This document shows, piece after piece, positions 1 to 9,851 of a DNA stretch of 64,000 bases. Both the position numbers and the translations under genes were made by a program. Under the pieces are notes generated by a model. The model had not been told where the DNA came from and ran no database searches. It saw nothing but the letters and a program-made list of their open reading frames with translations. The DNA is taken from positions 4,216,001-4,280,000 of the forward strand of contig NZ_OZ035533.1 of assembly GCF_964033635.1 (NCBI RefSeq), written 5' to 3'. The number at the start of each line of letters is the position of its first letter. The stretch's first letter is position 1. The stretch is from Chitinophaga sp. MM2321. Lineage in GTDB: Bacteria > Bacteroidota > Bacteroidia > Chitinophagales > Chitinophagaceae.

Positions 1-2544
1 GGCTTTGATAACACAACCGTCCAGGGCGCACTCAATACCATGAATGGTGGCAACCTGGCGCTGAACATCAACATTCCCGAAGCGGCTTACCTCAATTATC
101 ATGTGCAGGACCTGCAGGTAAAAGGAGACGGCAATTTCAATAAAGTAAATATCAGTACCAGCATCGGCAAAGTATTGTCCGGCAGCCATGTTATCCTGCA
201 AAACCCGCTGATACTGGCCAGTTCAGGGCATGACACCTCTTTTGTAAAAGTAGATCTCCAGGCACAGGATACCTCTTCACTCGATGGATTTTATGCCCGC
301 GTAATCACGGTACCGGAAGGCGTAAAAGTAAACTTCCTCAACAGCGCCTTTAGCGTAAACGAGCGCCAGTGGAATGTTACACCGGGCAACGAAATATACT
401 GGAGCAAACATTTTCTCACGGTAAAGAATCTGCGCGTTACCCGCAACGATCAAAGCATTACCGTAGAAACCAATGAATTTAATCCCGACGAGTCCAAATT
501 TATTGTCACACTCAAAAGCCTGAACCTTGCAGATGTAATACCGGCGCAGCTCATAGCCACCCGCGTGGAAGGTATTACAGATGGCACTATTCATATTACA
601 GATCCTACCCAGGACCTCGATATCAATACCGCCCTGAGAACGCGGGAACTGCGTATTGACAATGACTCTATCGGTGTACTGAATTTCGACGGCACCTACC
701 GGCACAATACTGGCACCGCCACCTTTGCCGTGAAGTCTGACAACGAAGGAAAGAATTTCCTGGCGCAGGGTAAAATAGGTTTGTCTGCCAGCAATAAGGA
801 TATCGACGCCAGCATAGACCTGAACGGCACTTCCATCAGCCTGCTCAGTAAGTACCTGACGGGATATGTATCCGATCTCACTGGTGCGGTCAGCGGTAAA
901 GTAAACATCACCGGCACTACAAACCAGCCAAGCGTAAAAGGCAACCTGGAACTGGATACCGTAGCCGTTACCGTCGATTACCTGGGCACCCGGTATAAAA
1001 TACCCAAACTGAATGTAAACATCGATGATAACCTGATCGAATTCGGCAACTTCACCATCGTTGATAAATACAATACCGCAGGCACTGCCAGCGGTTATAT
1101 CAGCCATGATCACTTTGATAAACTGAATTTTGATTTTGATGTAACAGGAAGAAAATTCCTCTTCCTCAACACCAGTGCTGCCGATAACGATTTGTTTTAT
1201 GGAGATGTTATTGCAGATGGTAAAGTATATTTTTCCGGACCGCTCAATGATATGCAGATGCACATCGTTGCGCGTCCTATCAAAGGAACCCATTTCTATC
1301 TGCCCATGTCCGACAGCAAGGATATTGGTAAATATGACTACATCACTTTCAAATCATACGGCACAGAAATAAAGGATACCAAAAAGAAAAAAGATAATAC
1401 CAAACTGACCGTTAAACTGGACATCGCCGCCAATCCGGATGCACAGATAGATGTGATCCTGGACGCCACCACCGGCGATATTATTTCTGCCAACGGTACC
1501 GGAAACCTTCAGATCACTGTGAATACGCAAGGCGATTTCAACATATTCGGTAACTATGAGATCAACAACGGTTCCTACAACTTTACGTTTCAACGCCTCA
1601 CCAGCTGGAAGTTTGATATAGAAAAAAACAGCACCATCACCTGGAATGGCGACCCGCAGGAAGCAAAAGTAAATATCACGGCCAAATATTCATTACCAAA
1701 GGTGAGCCTCTACAACCTGCTGGGACAGGCCGCCACCATGGCTGCCAACGATAAACTGGCCACCCGTACAGAAAAAGTGGATGTATTGATTAATCTCCGC
1801 GGTGCACTCCTGAAGCCGGATATATCTTATACCATTGAGTTGCCCGAAGTAGGGAGTCTCTCCTATGAAAGTGGTGTGGCCGCTAAACTCAAAGAGATCA
1901 ACAACGATCAGAATAAAGCATTGCTACAGGTATATGGACTACTACTCTTTAACCAGTTCCTCCCGGACGATGCCGCCACCAATGCAGCAGCCAATGTGGG
2001 TATTACCGGCAAAAACAGTGTAGGACAGGCACTCTCCGCGCAGGCATCGGCCATCCTGAACAATATTACCGGCGCCCTGCTGAAAGGTAGCGGTATCGGT
2101 GTAAACGTAAACTACCGCGCATACAATGTAGGCGGCCCCGGTGTGCAGGACAATTCTTCTGTAGACCGCAACCAGGTGAGCGCCGGCATTACCAGCACCT
2201 TATTCAATAACCGGTTCAGGCTATACGCCGGTGGCGACTACGACTGGGGTAAAACCTCCACGTCCGCCAACGCCAACCGTTTTGCCGGCGACTTCCGCAT
2301 AGAATACCTCCTCACCCCGGATGGGCGCTTCCGTATCAATGCCTTCAGTAAATCTGATTATGATGTGTACAACCTCAACAACCGGACGAAATCCGGCGTA
2401 GGCATCTCTTATATCCGGGAATACAACCGCTTCAATGAATTATTTAACAGGCGCAGAAGCCGCACGCCGTTATTAGATTCCCTCCGTCGGGCAGCAGCCC
2501 TAAAGGAACAGGATAAAAAGGACCAGGATAAGCAGGATTTATAG
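1..2544 (+). CDS. tamB: TamB-like translocation/assembly module protein (5'-truncated by window)
   Basis: The frame is open from base 1, so the N-terminus lies outside the window; 847 residues are visible. The protein is a long run of alternating hydrophobic/polar beta strands with almost no helix, as expected for the TamB/AsmA-like (DUF490) superfamily, envelope-spanning proteins linked to outer-membrane biogenesis. The C-terminal third carries the conserved TamB region, including VLINLRGALLKPDISYTIEL, followed by Ala/Asn-rich and beta-barrel-like strands (GGDYDWGKTSTSANANRFAG). The tail is charged (KEQDKKDQDKQDL). The last seven codons and the TAG stop lie inside the left arm of a long palindromic repeat that begins at 2521, so the tail sequence is partly repeat-derived. 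The gene converges on ribBA. Assignment is by fold and C-terminal motif; no TamA partner is visible. Confidence 0.85.
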   Translation, partial: GFDNTTVQGALNTMNGGNLALNINIPEAAYLNYHVQDLQVKGDGNFNKVNISTSIGKVLSGSHVILQNPLILASSGHDTSFVKVDLQAQDTSSLDGFYARVITVPEGVKVNFLNSAFSVNERQWNVTPGNEIYWSKHFLTVKNLRVTRNDQSITVETNEFNPDESKFIVTLKSLNLADVIPAQLIATRVEGITDGTIHITDPTQDLDINTALRTRELRIDNDSIGVLNFDGTYRHNTGTATFAVKSDNEGKNFLAQGKIGLSASNKDIDASIDLNGTSISLLSKYLTGYVSDLTGAVSGKVNITGTTNQPSVKGNLELDTVAVTVDYLGTRYKIPKLNVNIDDNLIEFGNFTIVDKYNTAGTASGYISHDHFDKLNFDFDVTGRKFLFLNTSAADNDLFYGDVIADGKVYFSGPLNDMQMHIVARPIKGTHFYLPMSDSKDIGKYDYITFKSYGTEIKDTKKKKDNTKLTVKLDIAANPDAQIDVILDATTGDIISANGTGNLQITVNTQGDFNIFGNYEINNGSYNFTFQRLTSWKFDIEKNSTITWNGDPQEAKVNITAKYSLPKVSLYNLLGQAATMAANDKLATRTEKVDVLINLRGALLKPDISYTIELPEVGSLSYESGVAAKLKEINNDQNKALLQVYGLLLFNQFLPDDAATNAAANVGITGKNSVGQALSAQASAILNNITGALLKGSGIGVNVNYRAYNVGGPGVQDNSSVDRNQVSAGITSTLFNNRFRLYAGGDYDWGKTSTSANANRFAGDFRIEYLLTPDGRFRINAFSKSDYDVYNLNNRTKSGVGISYIREYNRFNELFNRRRSRTPLLDSLRRAAALKEQDKKDQDKQDL

Positions 2545-2628
2545 GATTAATAAGATGGGTGTTTTGCTGTTTAATATTAAACAACAAAACACCCATCCTC
2601 TTAATCCTATAATCTTTAAATCCTGGTC
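2521..2628. repeat. Family A intergenic palindrome, copy 1
   Basis: Inverted repeat of about 108 bp between convergent tamB and ribBA. Both arms begin GACCAGGAT at the outside, pass through ATAGGATTAA and reach the core GATGGGTGTTTTG (left, 2554 on) and its complement CAAAACACCCATC (right). The centre, GTTTAATATTAAAC, is itself palindromic, so the fold can be almost continuous. The left arm encodes the last codons of tamB; the right end supplies the TGA stop of ribBA (2627-2629). Related copies are at 12801 and 30950, and a half copy is at 49948. There is no U-tract of a classical terminator. Confidence 0.9.
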
Positions 2629-3829
2629 AGCCTTTCATAATCTCATGCCCCAGCTTATCTCTTTTGGTACGGAGATAATTTTCATTGTGGGGGTTAGAAT
2701 GTATTTCGATGGGAACATTTTCCACTACTTCCAGGCCATAGCCGCTTAATCCGGCTCTTTTCCGTGGATTATTGGTGATGAGGCGTAATTTGGTGATGTT
2801 AAGATGACGGAGGATCTGTGCGCCTACGCCATAATCACGTTCATCCATTTTAAAGCCCAGTTCCAGGTTTGCTTCTACGGTATCCAGTCCTTCTTCCTGA
2901 AGCTTGTAGGCTTTCAGTTTATTCATCAAACCAATACCGCGGCCTTCCTGGTTCATATATAAGATAAGGCCCTTGCCTTCCTTTTCCACCATTTGCATGG
3001 CGGCGTGGAGCTGTTCACCACAGTCGCAACGCAGGGAGTGCAGGATATCGCCGGTTACACAGGAAGAGTGTACGCGTACCAGTACGGGTTCGTCTTTGGT
3101 CCATTCTCCTTTCTTCAGCGCCATATGTATTTCGCCGGAGTTTACCTGTTTAAAGGCTACGAGTTCAAAGTTGCCGTATTGGGTAGGCATCTGTACCCTT
3201 ACACCTTCTTCTATCAGCGTTTCTGTGCTGAGGAGATAAGCGATCAGGTCTTGTATGGAAATGAGTTTCAGGTCGAATTTGTCGGCAATTTCACGTAGCT
3301 GTGGCAAACGGGCCATGGAGCCGTCTTCGTTCATAATTTCCACGAGTACGCCGGCAGGTTCAAAACCAGCCAGGCGGGCCAGGTCTATGGTGGCTTCTGT
3401 GTGGCCGGAACGGCGTAATACGCCGCCGGTTTTGGCTTTCAGCGGAAAAATGTGTCCGGGCTTACCGAGGTGTTCCGAGCGGGTGTTCGGATCTATCAGC
3501 GCCTGTACGGTTTTCGCCCTGTCATGGGCAGAGATGCCTGTAGTACAGCCATGTCCCAGCAGATCAACGGAAACGGTGAAAGGTGTCTGGTGCAAAGCCG
3601 TATTATCACGTACCATCAGCTCCAGTCCCAGTTCATCGCAGCGTTCTTCTACCAGCGGTGCACAGATCAGGCCACGGCCGTATGTACTCATAAAGTTGAT
3701 GATCTCCGGTGTTACATTACGGGCGGCAGTAACAAAGTCGCCTTCATTCTCACGGTCTTCATCATCCACTACGATTACTAGCTTGCCGTTTTTTATATCT
3801 TCTATTGCTGCTTCTATTTTATCTAACAT
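2627..3829 (-). CDS. ribBA: Bifunctional 3,4-dihydroxy-2-butanone-4-phosphate synthase / GTP cyclohydrolase II
   Basis: Catalyses two early steps of riboflavin synthesis: ribulose 5-phosphate to DHBP, and GTP to the diaminopyrimidine intermediate, in the cytoplasm. The N-terminal RibB domain (about 1-205) has the acidic loop [14 protein letters not shown]; the C-terminal RibA domain (about 210-400) has the zinc site [18 protein letters not shown] and the GTP-binding stretch NQEGRGIGL. Length (400 aa) is normal for RibBA. An in-frame ATG exists at 3868, but I chose the ATG at 3829 because GGAGG sits 9 bases upstream and homologues start MxxxIExAI. The gene is single and convergent with tamB. 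Its TGA stop is the outer end of the family A palindrome. Confidence 0.96.
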   Translation of the reverse strand: MLDKIEAAIEDIKNGKLVIVVDDEDRENEGDFVTAARNVTPEIINFMSTYGRGLICAPLVEERCDELGLELMVRDNTALHQTPFTVSVDLLGHGCTTGISAHDRAKTVQALIDPNTRSEHLGKPGHIFPLKAKTGGVLRRSGHTEATIDLARLAGFEPAGVLVEIMNEDGSMARLPQLREIADKFDLKLISIQDLIAYLLSTETLIEEGVRVQMPTQYGNFELVAFKQVNSGEIHMALKKGEWTKDEPVLVRVHSSCVTGDILHSLRCDCGEQLHAAMQMVEKEGKGLILYMNQEGRGIGLMNKLKAYKLQEEGLDTVEANLELGFKMDERDYGVGAQILRHLNITKLRLITNNPRKRAGLSGYGLEVVENVPIEIHSNPHNENYLRTKRDKLGHEIMKG

Positions 3830-3865
3830 ATTATATTCCCTCCGGGTCAGAAATGTTGAATTGCG

Positions 3866-3873
3866 CAAAGTTA
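3866..3873 (-). promoter_or_regulatory. Candidate -7 box of the ribBA promoter
   Basis: On the minus strand this reads TAACTTTG followed by C, an exact match to the Bacteroidota -7 consensus TAnnTTTG, 37 bases upstream of the chosen ribBA start. At the expected 19-base distance the -33 element reads TATC, a poor match to TTTG, so only half of the promoter is supported. Confidence 0.5.
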
Positions 3874-4252
3874 CGACATATAGGTGTTAAATGATACGTT
3901 AAACTCCGACCTTTTCCCGTTAAAAAAACCCTGGCAATATGTTAATTATACAGACAAATTTTAACATATAATGTTATATCTATATTAATTCGGTATTATA
4001 CACTTCAGCAGGCAAAAAGTTCAATGTGGACAAAGGTTTCATGCATTAACAATAACATAAATTTGACGGATCATAATTTTTAAAGAAATTATTGAATAAA
4101 CGCATTGTGAATACACGTTTCCACCCTGTTATGTCAAAACATTTTATCAAGTGTTGTGTTATCTTTCACGGCTTAACAATTTGTTAATTTGGCGTTAAAT
4201 TTTAACCAGGATTTTTTGGCACCTTTGCGGCATAAAACAAACTTCTCTCATC
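3874..4252. other. A+T-rich divergent intergenic region between ribBA and the TonB receptor gene
   Basis: About 380 bases without a gene. It is A+T rich, with several TTAACA/TGTTAA-type words but no long dyad, riboswitch-like core or RNA gene that I can recognise. Near the right end CACCTTTGC (4220-4228) resembles the -7 element and would place a start site about 20 bases before the receptor ATG. The ribBA leader is too short for a typical FMN riboswitch and I do not see its conserved loops. Confidence 0.5.
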
Positions 4253-7200
4253 ATGGGATTTAGAAAATTACTCTTTACATTTTCATTGTTATTGTCAACC
4301 TTCCTTACTTATGCACAGGTTACAACCAGTAGCATCACCGGTGTTGTAACAGATGCCAAAGGCGAGGGTTTGATCGGGGCTACCGTTAAAGCCACCCACA
4401 CACCTACCGGAACAATATATGGTACTACCACCCGGAATGCCGGTGAGTTTACAATCCCCAACGTTCGTGTTGGCGGACCTTATAAACTGGAAGTATCCTA
4501 TATCAGTTATTCTACTGAAACTTACAACGACATCTTCCTAAGCCTGGGTACACCATTGAAAATGAATGTAAAACTAACTGAAGGCACTACCAGCCTGAAA
4601 GAAGTAAGCATCACCGCTACCAAAAACATTGCCCAGGGTAATGGCGGTACGGCACTCAACATCTCCCGTACGCAAATAGACAACATCCCTACGGTAAACA
4701 GAAGTGTACAGGATTTCGTAAAAATGAGTCCACAGGCAGCGGTTTCTACCAACGGTAAAGATGGTTCCCCTATGGGTATCTCCTTTGGTGGCCAAAGTAA
4801 CAAATACAACCAGTTTGCGGTAGATGGTGCAGTCACCAACGACGTATTCGGCTTATCTGCTTCCGGCACCAATGGCGGCCAGGCAGGAGCTAACCCGATT
4901 TCCATCGAAACAATAGATCAGTTACAGGTAGTACTGAATCCATACGATGTTAAACAAAGCGGCTTCACCGGCGGTGGTATCAATGCGATCACTAAAAGTG
5001 GTACGAACGAATTACACGGCGCCGCCTATTTATATTACCAGGACCAGGGCCTGGTAGGTAAAGCACCGGACTCTACAAGAATGGGTTACGGCAGCTTCAA
5101 TAATAAAATTTTCGGTGCCAGCCTCGGCGGTCCGATCATCAAAAATAAACTGTTCTTCTTCGCAAATGCGGAAAGATCTGTCAGACATAATCCCATCGAC
5201 TTTAACCCCGGAGCAGGTGCTTCAAACGTAACGGTTGATGAAATGAAAAGTGTGTATGATTTCGTAAAAACCAAGTATAATGTTGATCTTGGCGGCTACA
5301 CGGATCAGCAACGTGAAAAACCGGCTACTACCCTGTTTGGTCGTATTGACTGGAATATCAACAGCGTGCATAAACTGACCCTGCGTCATAACTACCTGAA
5401 TGCCAGCGATCTGGTTTACAGCAGAACCAATACCTCCGCTGCTTTCTTTAATAGCTACTATACCTTTCCTTCAAAAAGTAATTCAAGCGTGATTGAATTA
5501 AACTCTAACTTCTCCAATAAGCTGAGTAATGAGTTAAGGGTAGGATATAATAATGTGAAAGACCGGAGGATATATAACGGCCAACCATTCCCCAATGTTA
5601 CGATTAACGATAATGGTCGTACTATTAACATAGGCAGTGAGTTTTCTTCTACCGCCAACGCCCTGGATCAGAGTATCTGGACTATCACAGATAACCTGAC
5701 CATGTACCGTGGCAAACACACTATCACAGTTGGCGCCAATGCTGAAATTTATAAAATCAAAAACACCTTTATCCAGGCAGCTTTCGGTGCTTATGTATAT
5801 GATTCTATCGCAGGATTCATCAATGACCTGAAACCCAGACAGTATCAGATCAACTATACCACCGCAGATTCTACCCTGAGAGAAGGTGTAGGCTTCAAAG
5901 CTGCGCAGATCGGCATTTATGCACAGGACGAATGGAATATCAGAAGAAATTTCACCCTGACTTATGGTGTGAGAATAGATATGCCCATCTTCCCAACCAC
6001 ACCACCTGATAACGAATCATTCTCCAAAAATCCAAACTTTGCCGGATATTCCACCACCACCATTCCTAAGTCAAGACTATTGGTGGCACCACGTGTTGGT
6101 TTTTCATGGGACGTAACGAATGACGGTAAAACAATTATCCGTGGTGGTGTAGGTATTTTCACCGGCCGTGTACCTTTTGTATGGATTTCCAACCAGTACG
6201 CTAACACGGGTAACGTATATACAAACGTGAACCTGAGCGGCGCCGGATTACCCGATGCATTCCGTTTCAACTACGACGGAAACAGCCCTTTCTACGGTCA
6301 GTACTCTGCGGCCAACCTCACTGCAATGGGCGCAAACGTAGGCAGCAGACCTTCCAACATCAACCTGTCTGATAAGAACTTTAAGTTCCCGCAGATGTTC
6401 AAAACCAACCTGGCTATTGAAAGACAACTGCCATGGGGTATGCACGCTACACTGGAAGGTAACTTTACCAAAACTATCAACAACGTTATCTGGAATAACC
6501 TGAACGTATATGAAACAGGAGACAGTATTGCACTGGGTGGTAATGTGAATAGACCATTATGGAAGAAAAAAGATCCTAACGCCGGTGACCAGATCCTGTT
6601 GTTAAAAAATACCAACGAAGGTTATACCTACAATATTTCCGGTGAGCTGACCAAAGTAACATCCAACGGTCTGTTTTTCAAGGTAGGTTACTCTTATGGT
6701 GATTCTTACTCCGTGAATGATGGTACTTCTTCTACCGCTGCCTCCAACTGGCGCTTTGGACCAAACATCAATGGTTTGAATAACCTTGAAATGGCACGCT
6801 CCAACTATAGTATGGGTAGTCGCGTACTTGCAGTGGTTTCCAAAGCCTTTACCTATGGTAAAGAAAAACAATTCCGTACTTCTGTTTCCCTGTTCTATAA
6901 TGGTCAGTCAGGCATACCTTACTCCTGGGTATATTTCAACAGTGTTGACCCAACCGGTGATGACCTGGGTAGCAGTGGTAACAATGACCTGATCTATATC
7001 CCCAAGGCTACGGAAATAAGCACCATGCGCTTTGATCCTATTACTCAGCGGAACTCTGCCGGTGCAGTTATCTACACCCGTTCCGAAGCTGAACAGAGAC
7101 AAGACTTCGAACGCCTGGTTAGCAACGATAGCTACCTGAGCAAACATCGTGGTGAAAATGCCGCTAAAAATGCTATTCGTACGCCGTTCGAAAATATCTT

Positions 7201-7489
7201 CGACTTCAAAGTAGCGCAGGTATTACCTATCTACAAAAAACATAAAGTAGAAATTACTTTTGATATCCTGAACGTAGGCAACCTGTTGAACAGCGACTGG
7301 GGTAAAACCTATTTCATTGCCAACAACGCATCTACTCCGCTCACATACAGGAAATCTGATGCTAACGGCCCGTTATTCCAATATGACAGAAGAAGGGTTG
7401 TAAATGGTTATGGTGAAGAAACGCCTTACTATATTAACAACTTTACTGCCCGCTGGAGAGGCCAGCTCGGTCTTCGCTACAGCTTCTAA
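4253..7489 (+). CDS. Oar-like TonB-dependent outer-membrane receptor
   Basis: 1078-residue outer-membrane receptor. The signal peptide ends at TYAQ (about residue 22). A carboxypeptidase-regulatory-like beta-sandwich follows (about 25-112, ITGVVTDAKGEGLIGATV), then the TonB plug (about 115-245, with NGGQAGANPISIETIDQLQV) and a 22-strand-type barrel ending in the aromatic residue of LGLRYSF. The plug and barrel resemble the Oar subfamily rather than SusC, and there is no SusD gene beside it, so a polysaccharide-locus role is not supported. The substrate cannot be read from sequence. The gene is transcribed alone: a 380-base region lies upstream and a strong intrinsic terminator follows 22 bases after the stop. 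Confidence 0.93.
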   Translation: MGFRKLLFTFSLLLSTFLTYAQVTTSSITGVVTDAKGEGLIGATVKATHTPTGTIYGTTTRNAGEFTIPNVRVGGPYKLEVSYISYSTETYNDIFLSLGTPLKMNVKLTEGTTSLKEVSITATKNIAQGNGGTALNISRTQIDNIPTVNRSVQDFVKMSPQAAVSTNGKDGSPMGISFGGQSNKYNQFAVDGAVTNDVFGLSASGTNGGQAGANPISIETIDQLQVVLNPYDVKQSGFTGGGINAITKSGTNELHGAAYLYYQDQGLVGKAPDSTRMGYGSFNNKIFGASLGGPIIKNKLFFFANAERSVRHNPIDFNPGAGASNVTVDEMKSVYDFVKTKYNVDLGGYTDQQREKPATTLFGRIDWNINSVHKLTLRHNYLNASDLVYSRTNTSAAFFNSYYTFPSKSNSSVIELNSNFSNKLSNELRVGYNNVKDRRIYNGQPFPNVTINDNGRTINIGSEFSSTANALDQSIWTITDNLTMYRGKHTITVGANAEIYKIKNTFIQAAFGAYVYDSIAGFINDLKPRQYQINYTTADSTLREGVGFKAAQIGIYAQDEWNIRRNFTLTYGVRIDMPIFPTTPPDNESFSKNPNFAGYSTTTIPKSRLLVAPRVGFSWDVTNDGKTIIRGGVGIFTGRVPFVWISNQYANTGNVYTNVNLSGAGLPDAFRFNYDGNSPFYGQYSAANLTAMGANVGSRPSNINLSDKNFKFPQMFKTNLAIERQLPWGMHATLEGNFTKTINNVIWNNLNVYETGDSIALGGNVNRPLWKKKDPNAGDQILLLKNTNEGYTYNISGELTKVTSNGLFFKVGYSYGDSYSVNDGTSSTAASNWRFGPNINGLNNLEMARSNYSMGSRVLAVVSKAFTYGKEKQFRTSVSLFYNGQSGIPYSWVYFNSVDPTGDDLGSSGNNDLIYIPKATEISTMRFDPITQRNSAGAVIYTRSEAEQRQDFERLVSNDSYLSKHRGENAAKNAIRTPFENIFDFKVAQVLPIYKKHKVEITFDILNVGNLLNSDWGKTYFIANNASTPLTYRKSDANGPLFQYDRRRVVNGYGEETPYYINNFTARWRGQLGLRYSF

Positions 7490-7510
7490 TGTAATTAAAT
7501 ATCTTTTTTG

Positions 7511-7548
7511 AAGAAGCCGTCCCATAATTATGGGGCGGCTTCTTTTTT
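7511..7548 (+). terminator. Intrinsic terminator of the TonB receptor gene
   Basis: Stem AAGAAGCCGTCCCA / TGGGGCGGCTTCTT around a TAATTA loop, followed by a run of T. The stem has one G:U-type pair and is G+C rich at the middle. Confidence 0.92.
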
Positions 7549-7593
7549 ACAATAAAACCATGCCCCTCCCCGTTATATTTCAAATCCAAACCC

Positions 7594-9054
7594 TTGTCCT
7601 ATATCCGCTTTACCATGCAGTTCTTTACGTGCATGATCCCTTTTATAAAAAGTACTGCACAGAACATTGTTCCCAATCCGGGCTTTGAGGATGTGAATAT
7701 CTGTACAGAATACCATGCACCCTGTGCCCCCAGCGCCTGGGAGTCAACAGCACCGCATATCAGCAAAATAATTTATAAAGAAGACAAAGGGCAACACTAC
7801 CTCACCCTCACCACACAAAGCAGGATTAACCCGGATTTCCGGTCGTATTGCCAGACAACACTGCTATGCCCGCTGCAGCAGGGCCAAACCTATACGCTGC
7901 GCATGTACACCAGGAACAACCACGACGAGCTACCACTCACGGATATACGATTTGATACCGCTGCCGTGTTCCGCAACGCTACCAGTATGCTGAACCTGAA
8001 GCCTTCCCTGCAACTCACTTCAAAGAACATTGCCGGACAATACCATAACTGGACCATCCTGGAGAAAACATTCGTAGCAGACAAAAACGCTACACATCTT
8101 ATCATAGGCAATTTTCAAAGAAAAACGCACCCGGCGAAAGGTGAATCTTACCTCTACCTGGACAGTGTTACCATCACCCCGTTATCCGGTAAGATATGTG
8201 CCGATGCAGATTCCATCAAAGCGCAACTATATGCCTACCATAACCGGCACTCCTTTTACCTGACAAGTAGCCCCACCGAAGAAGCATATACCCGGATGCC
8301 GGCCCGCGCACCGTTACCACAGGCGGTGTTTCAGCGCAGTGGCCAATGCGATACTTTATTGCTGAAAAGTGATTTCTTCCTGCCGCATAGTAAAAACATC
8401 AACCCCTCTTATGTAGGCCAACTGGATAAAATGTTGAAAGTAGCACACAACGACGTACGTAATAAAATAGGGCTCACCGGTTATGCACACCGGTCGGCGA
8501 ATAAAAAATACAACGAGATCATTGCACAGGACCGGGCCAATGAAGTAGCCAAATACTTTGTTTATCAGCAGGGATACAGCTTCGACGATTTTACCATTGC
8601 CGGTGCAGATGGCACTGCACCCGACGGAGACACCAGCGAACTGGTCATGCTGGTCAGCTGCCAGCCTGCTCCCGAAGTAACGGTACCGGACATACGAACA
8701 GATACCCTGATTATTCCCGACCTGCTCTTTAAAGTAAACAGCAGCGAACTTAATGTCCATATGCTCCTGTCCATGGACAGCCTGATAAGCAAAATACCGG
8801 TAAATGATAGTATAGCCGTTTCCGTTACCGGCCACACCGACAATACAGGTACCGGTGAATACAACCAGGAGCTGTCTATGCGCAGAGCGGGCACTGTAGC
8901 AGATTATATCCGGAATAAAAAACCGGGGGCTGTCATCAGTGAGGTGAATGGTATGGGAGAATCTATGCCGGTGGCAGACAATAATACCGTTGAAGGGAGA
9001 AGAAAAAACCGGAGAGTAGAAATCGTGCTCTATTATCTCCCGAAAAAAAATTAA
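7594..9054 (+). CDS. Exported OmpA-domain (peptidoglycan-binding) protein
   Basis: 486 residues. Order: signal peptide; an N-terminal beta-sandwich-like region beginning IVPNPGFEDVNIC (about 25-200), a start common in Bacteroidota surface proteins; a degenerate OmpA-like segment (about 265-345, LTGYAHRSANKKYNEIIAQD); and a complete OmpA C-terminal domain (about 370-484, VTGHTDNTGTGEYNQELSM and NRRVEIVLY). The complete copy should bind peptidoglycan and anchor the protein to the cell wall. The start is uncertain: TTG at 7594 gives the longer signal peptide, while ATG at 7615 gives a short one (MQFFTCMIPFIKSTAQ). The stop overlaps the stop of the convergent esterase by a few bases. Confidence 0.85.
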   Translation: MSYIRFTMQFFTCMIPFIKSTAQNIVPNPGFEDVNICTEYHAPCAPSAWESTAPHISKIIYKEDKGQHYLTLTTQSRINPDFRSYCQTTLLCPLQQGQTYTLRMYTRNNHDELPLTDIRFDTAAVFRNATSMLNLKPSLQLTSKNIAGQYHNWTILEKTFVADKNATHLIIGNFQRKTHPAKGESYLYLDSVTITPLSGKICADADSIKAQLYAYHNRHSFYLTSSPTEEAYTRMPARAPLPQAVFQRSGQCDTLLLKSDFFLPHSKNINPSYVGQLDKMLKVAHNDVRNKIGLTGYAHRSANKKYNEIIAQDRANEVAKYFVYQQGYSFDDFTIAGADGTAPDGDTSELVMLVSCQPAPEVTVPDIRTDTLIIPDLLFKVNSSELNVHMLLSMDSLISKIPVNDSIAVSVTGHTDNTGTGEYNQELSMRRAGTVADYIRNKKPGAVISEVNGMGESMPVADNNTVEGRRKNRRVEIVLYYLPKKN

Positions 9055-9794
9055 CTAAAATAAGATAACCGCAAAAAGGTATTGAAAGCTGTTTTCCAGG
9101 TAGCAGTATCATGACGACCACCTGCTATTTCCAGGTAATGAATATCCGTATCCATGCGGTACCCTTTCTGTTGCAGCTCCTGCATCAGGTCCTGCGTATC
9201 GTCAATACTGTCGATAATGCCGTTGTTGTTGCGGTCATCCGTTTCGTCGGCGGTACCACATTGAAAAAAGAACTGCAACCCTGGATGATAATCCCCTTCG
9301 CGGATCAGGCGATGCATGATCCGGTGGTCATGATCGTTGTAATCTTCATTCAGCTCATGGCTACGCCACCACAATGCACCGGAAAGTACACCGGCCATAC
9401 TAAAAATACCGGGATGCTGCCATACAATATCAAGTGCAGACAACCCACCGAGCGAAAAGCCCGCAAAGGCACGCCGGGTAAAGGTTACATTACTGTATTC
9501 CTTTTCCAGGAAAGGCAGCAGCTCCTCCATAATAAAACGGGTGTAATCCGCAGCCCTGTTGCCCTGCCCCAGGTAATCCGCCTCCGCAGCGGTGCCATAC
9601 TCCAGACGCCGCTTGGGACCCGCGTGGATAGCCACGATAAACACAGCAGGCATCCCCTGTTCCAGCATTTCAGGCAGGTCCTGCCCGTCATTCACCAATA
9701 GCAGCGGTAACTGGCTTATTCCAGGGTGATACACGTCCATAGTCACTTCCCGCAGGATAAACCTGGAAAACAAACGTTGATGGAAGATCTTCAT
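9051..9794 (-). CDS. Alpha/beta-hydrolase, putative esterase (Esterase D / enterochelin-esterase type)
   Basis: 247 residues, no signal peptide. The nucleophile elbow is GFSLGG with Ser114; the likely catalytic His is H228 in GGRHDTATW. Between them an unusual acidic stretch, ADETDDRNNNGIIDSIDD (about 182-199), follows the FxCGxxDE element and looks like a calcium-binding DxNxxGxID loop. The family hydrolyses acyl or peptide esters; the substrate is unknown. It is transcribed away from a second hydrolase gene 57 bases off, and the amidoligase/ATP-grasp genes follow in that direction, so a shared role with that cluster is likely but inferred. Confidence 0.85.
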   Translation of the reverse strand: MKIFHQRLFSRFILREVTMDVYHPGISQLPLLLVNDGQDLPEMLEQGMPAVFIVAIHAGPKRRLEYGTAAEADYLGQGNRAADYTRFIMEELLPFLEKEYSNVTFTRRAFAGFSLGGLSALDIVWQHPGIFSMAGVLSGALWWRSHELNEDYNDHDHRIMHRLIREGDYHPGLQFFFQCGTADETDDRNNNGIIDSIDDTQDLMQELQQKGYRMDTDIHYLEIAGGRHDTATWKTAFNTFLRLSYFS

Positions 9795-9851
9795 CTCAAC
9801 AATTTACCAATAAACCAATAATCTTTTTTAAATTTAACTAAACACTTTCCC

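Noticed and set aside
277..1293. 338-codon minus-strand open frame opposite tamB
   Set aside because: Shadow of the tamB frame; no family features, no start signal, and other long frames arise there from the same biased codon use.
3255..3890. 211-codon plus-strand frame opposite ribBA
   Set aside because: Ser/Arg-rich antisense translation of a strongly conserved gene; runs across the ribBA promoter.
3874..4252. FMN riboswitch in the ribBA leader
   Set aside because: The expected leader is only about 30-40 bases and the conserved loop sequences of the aptamer are not visible.
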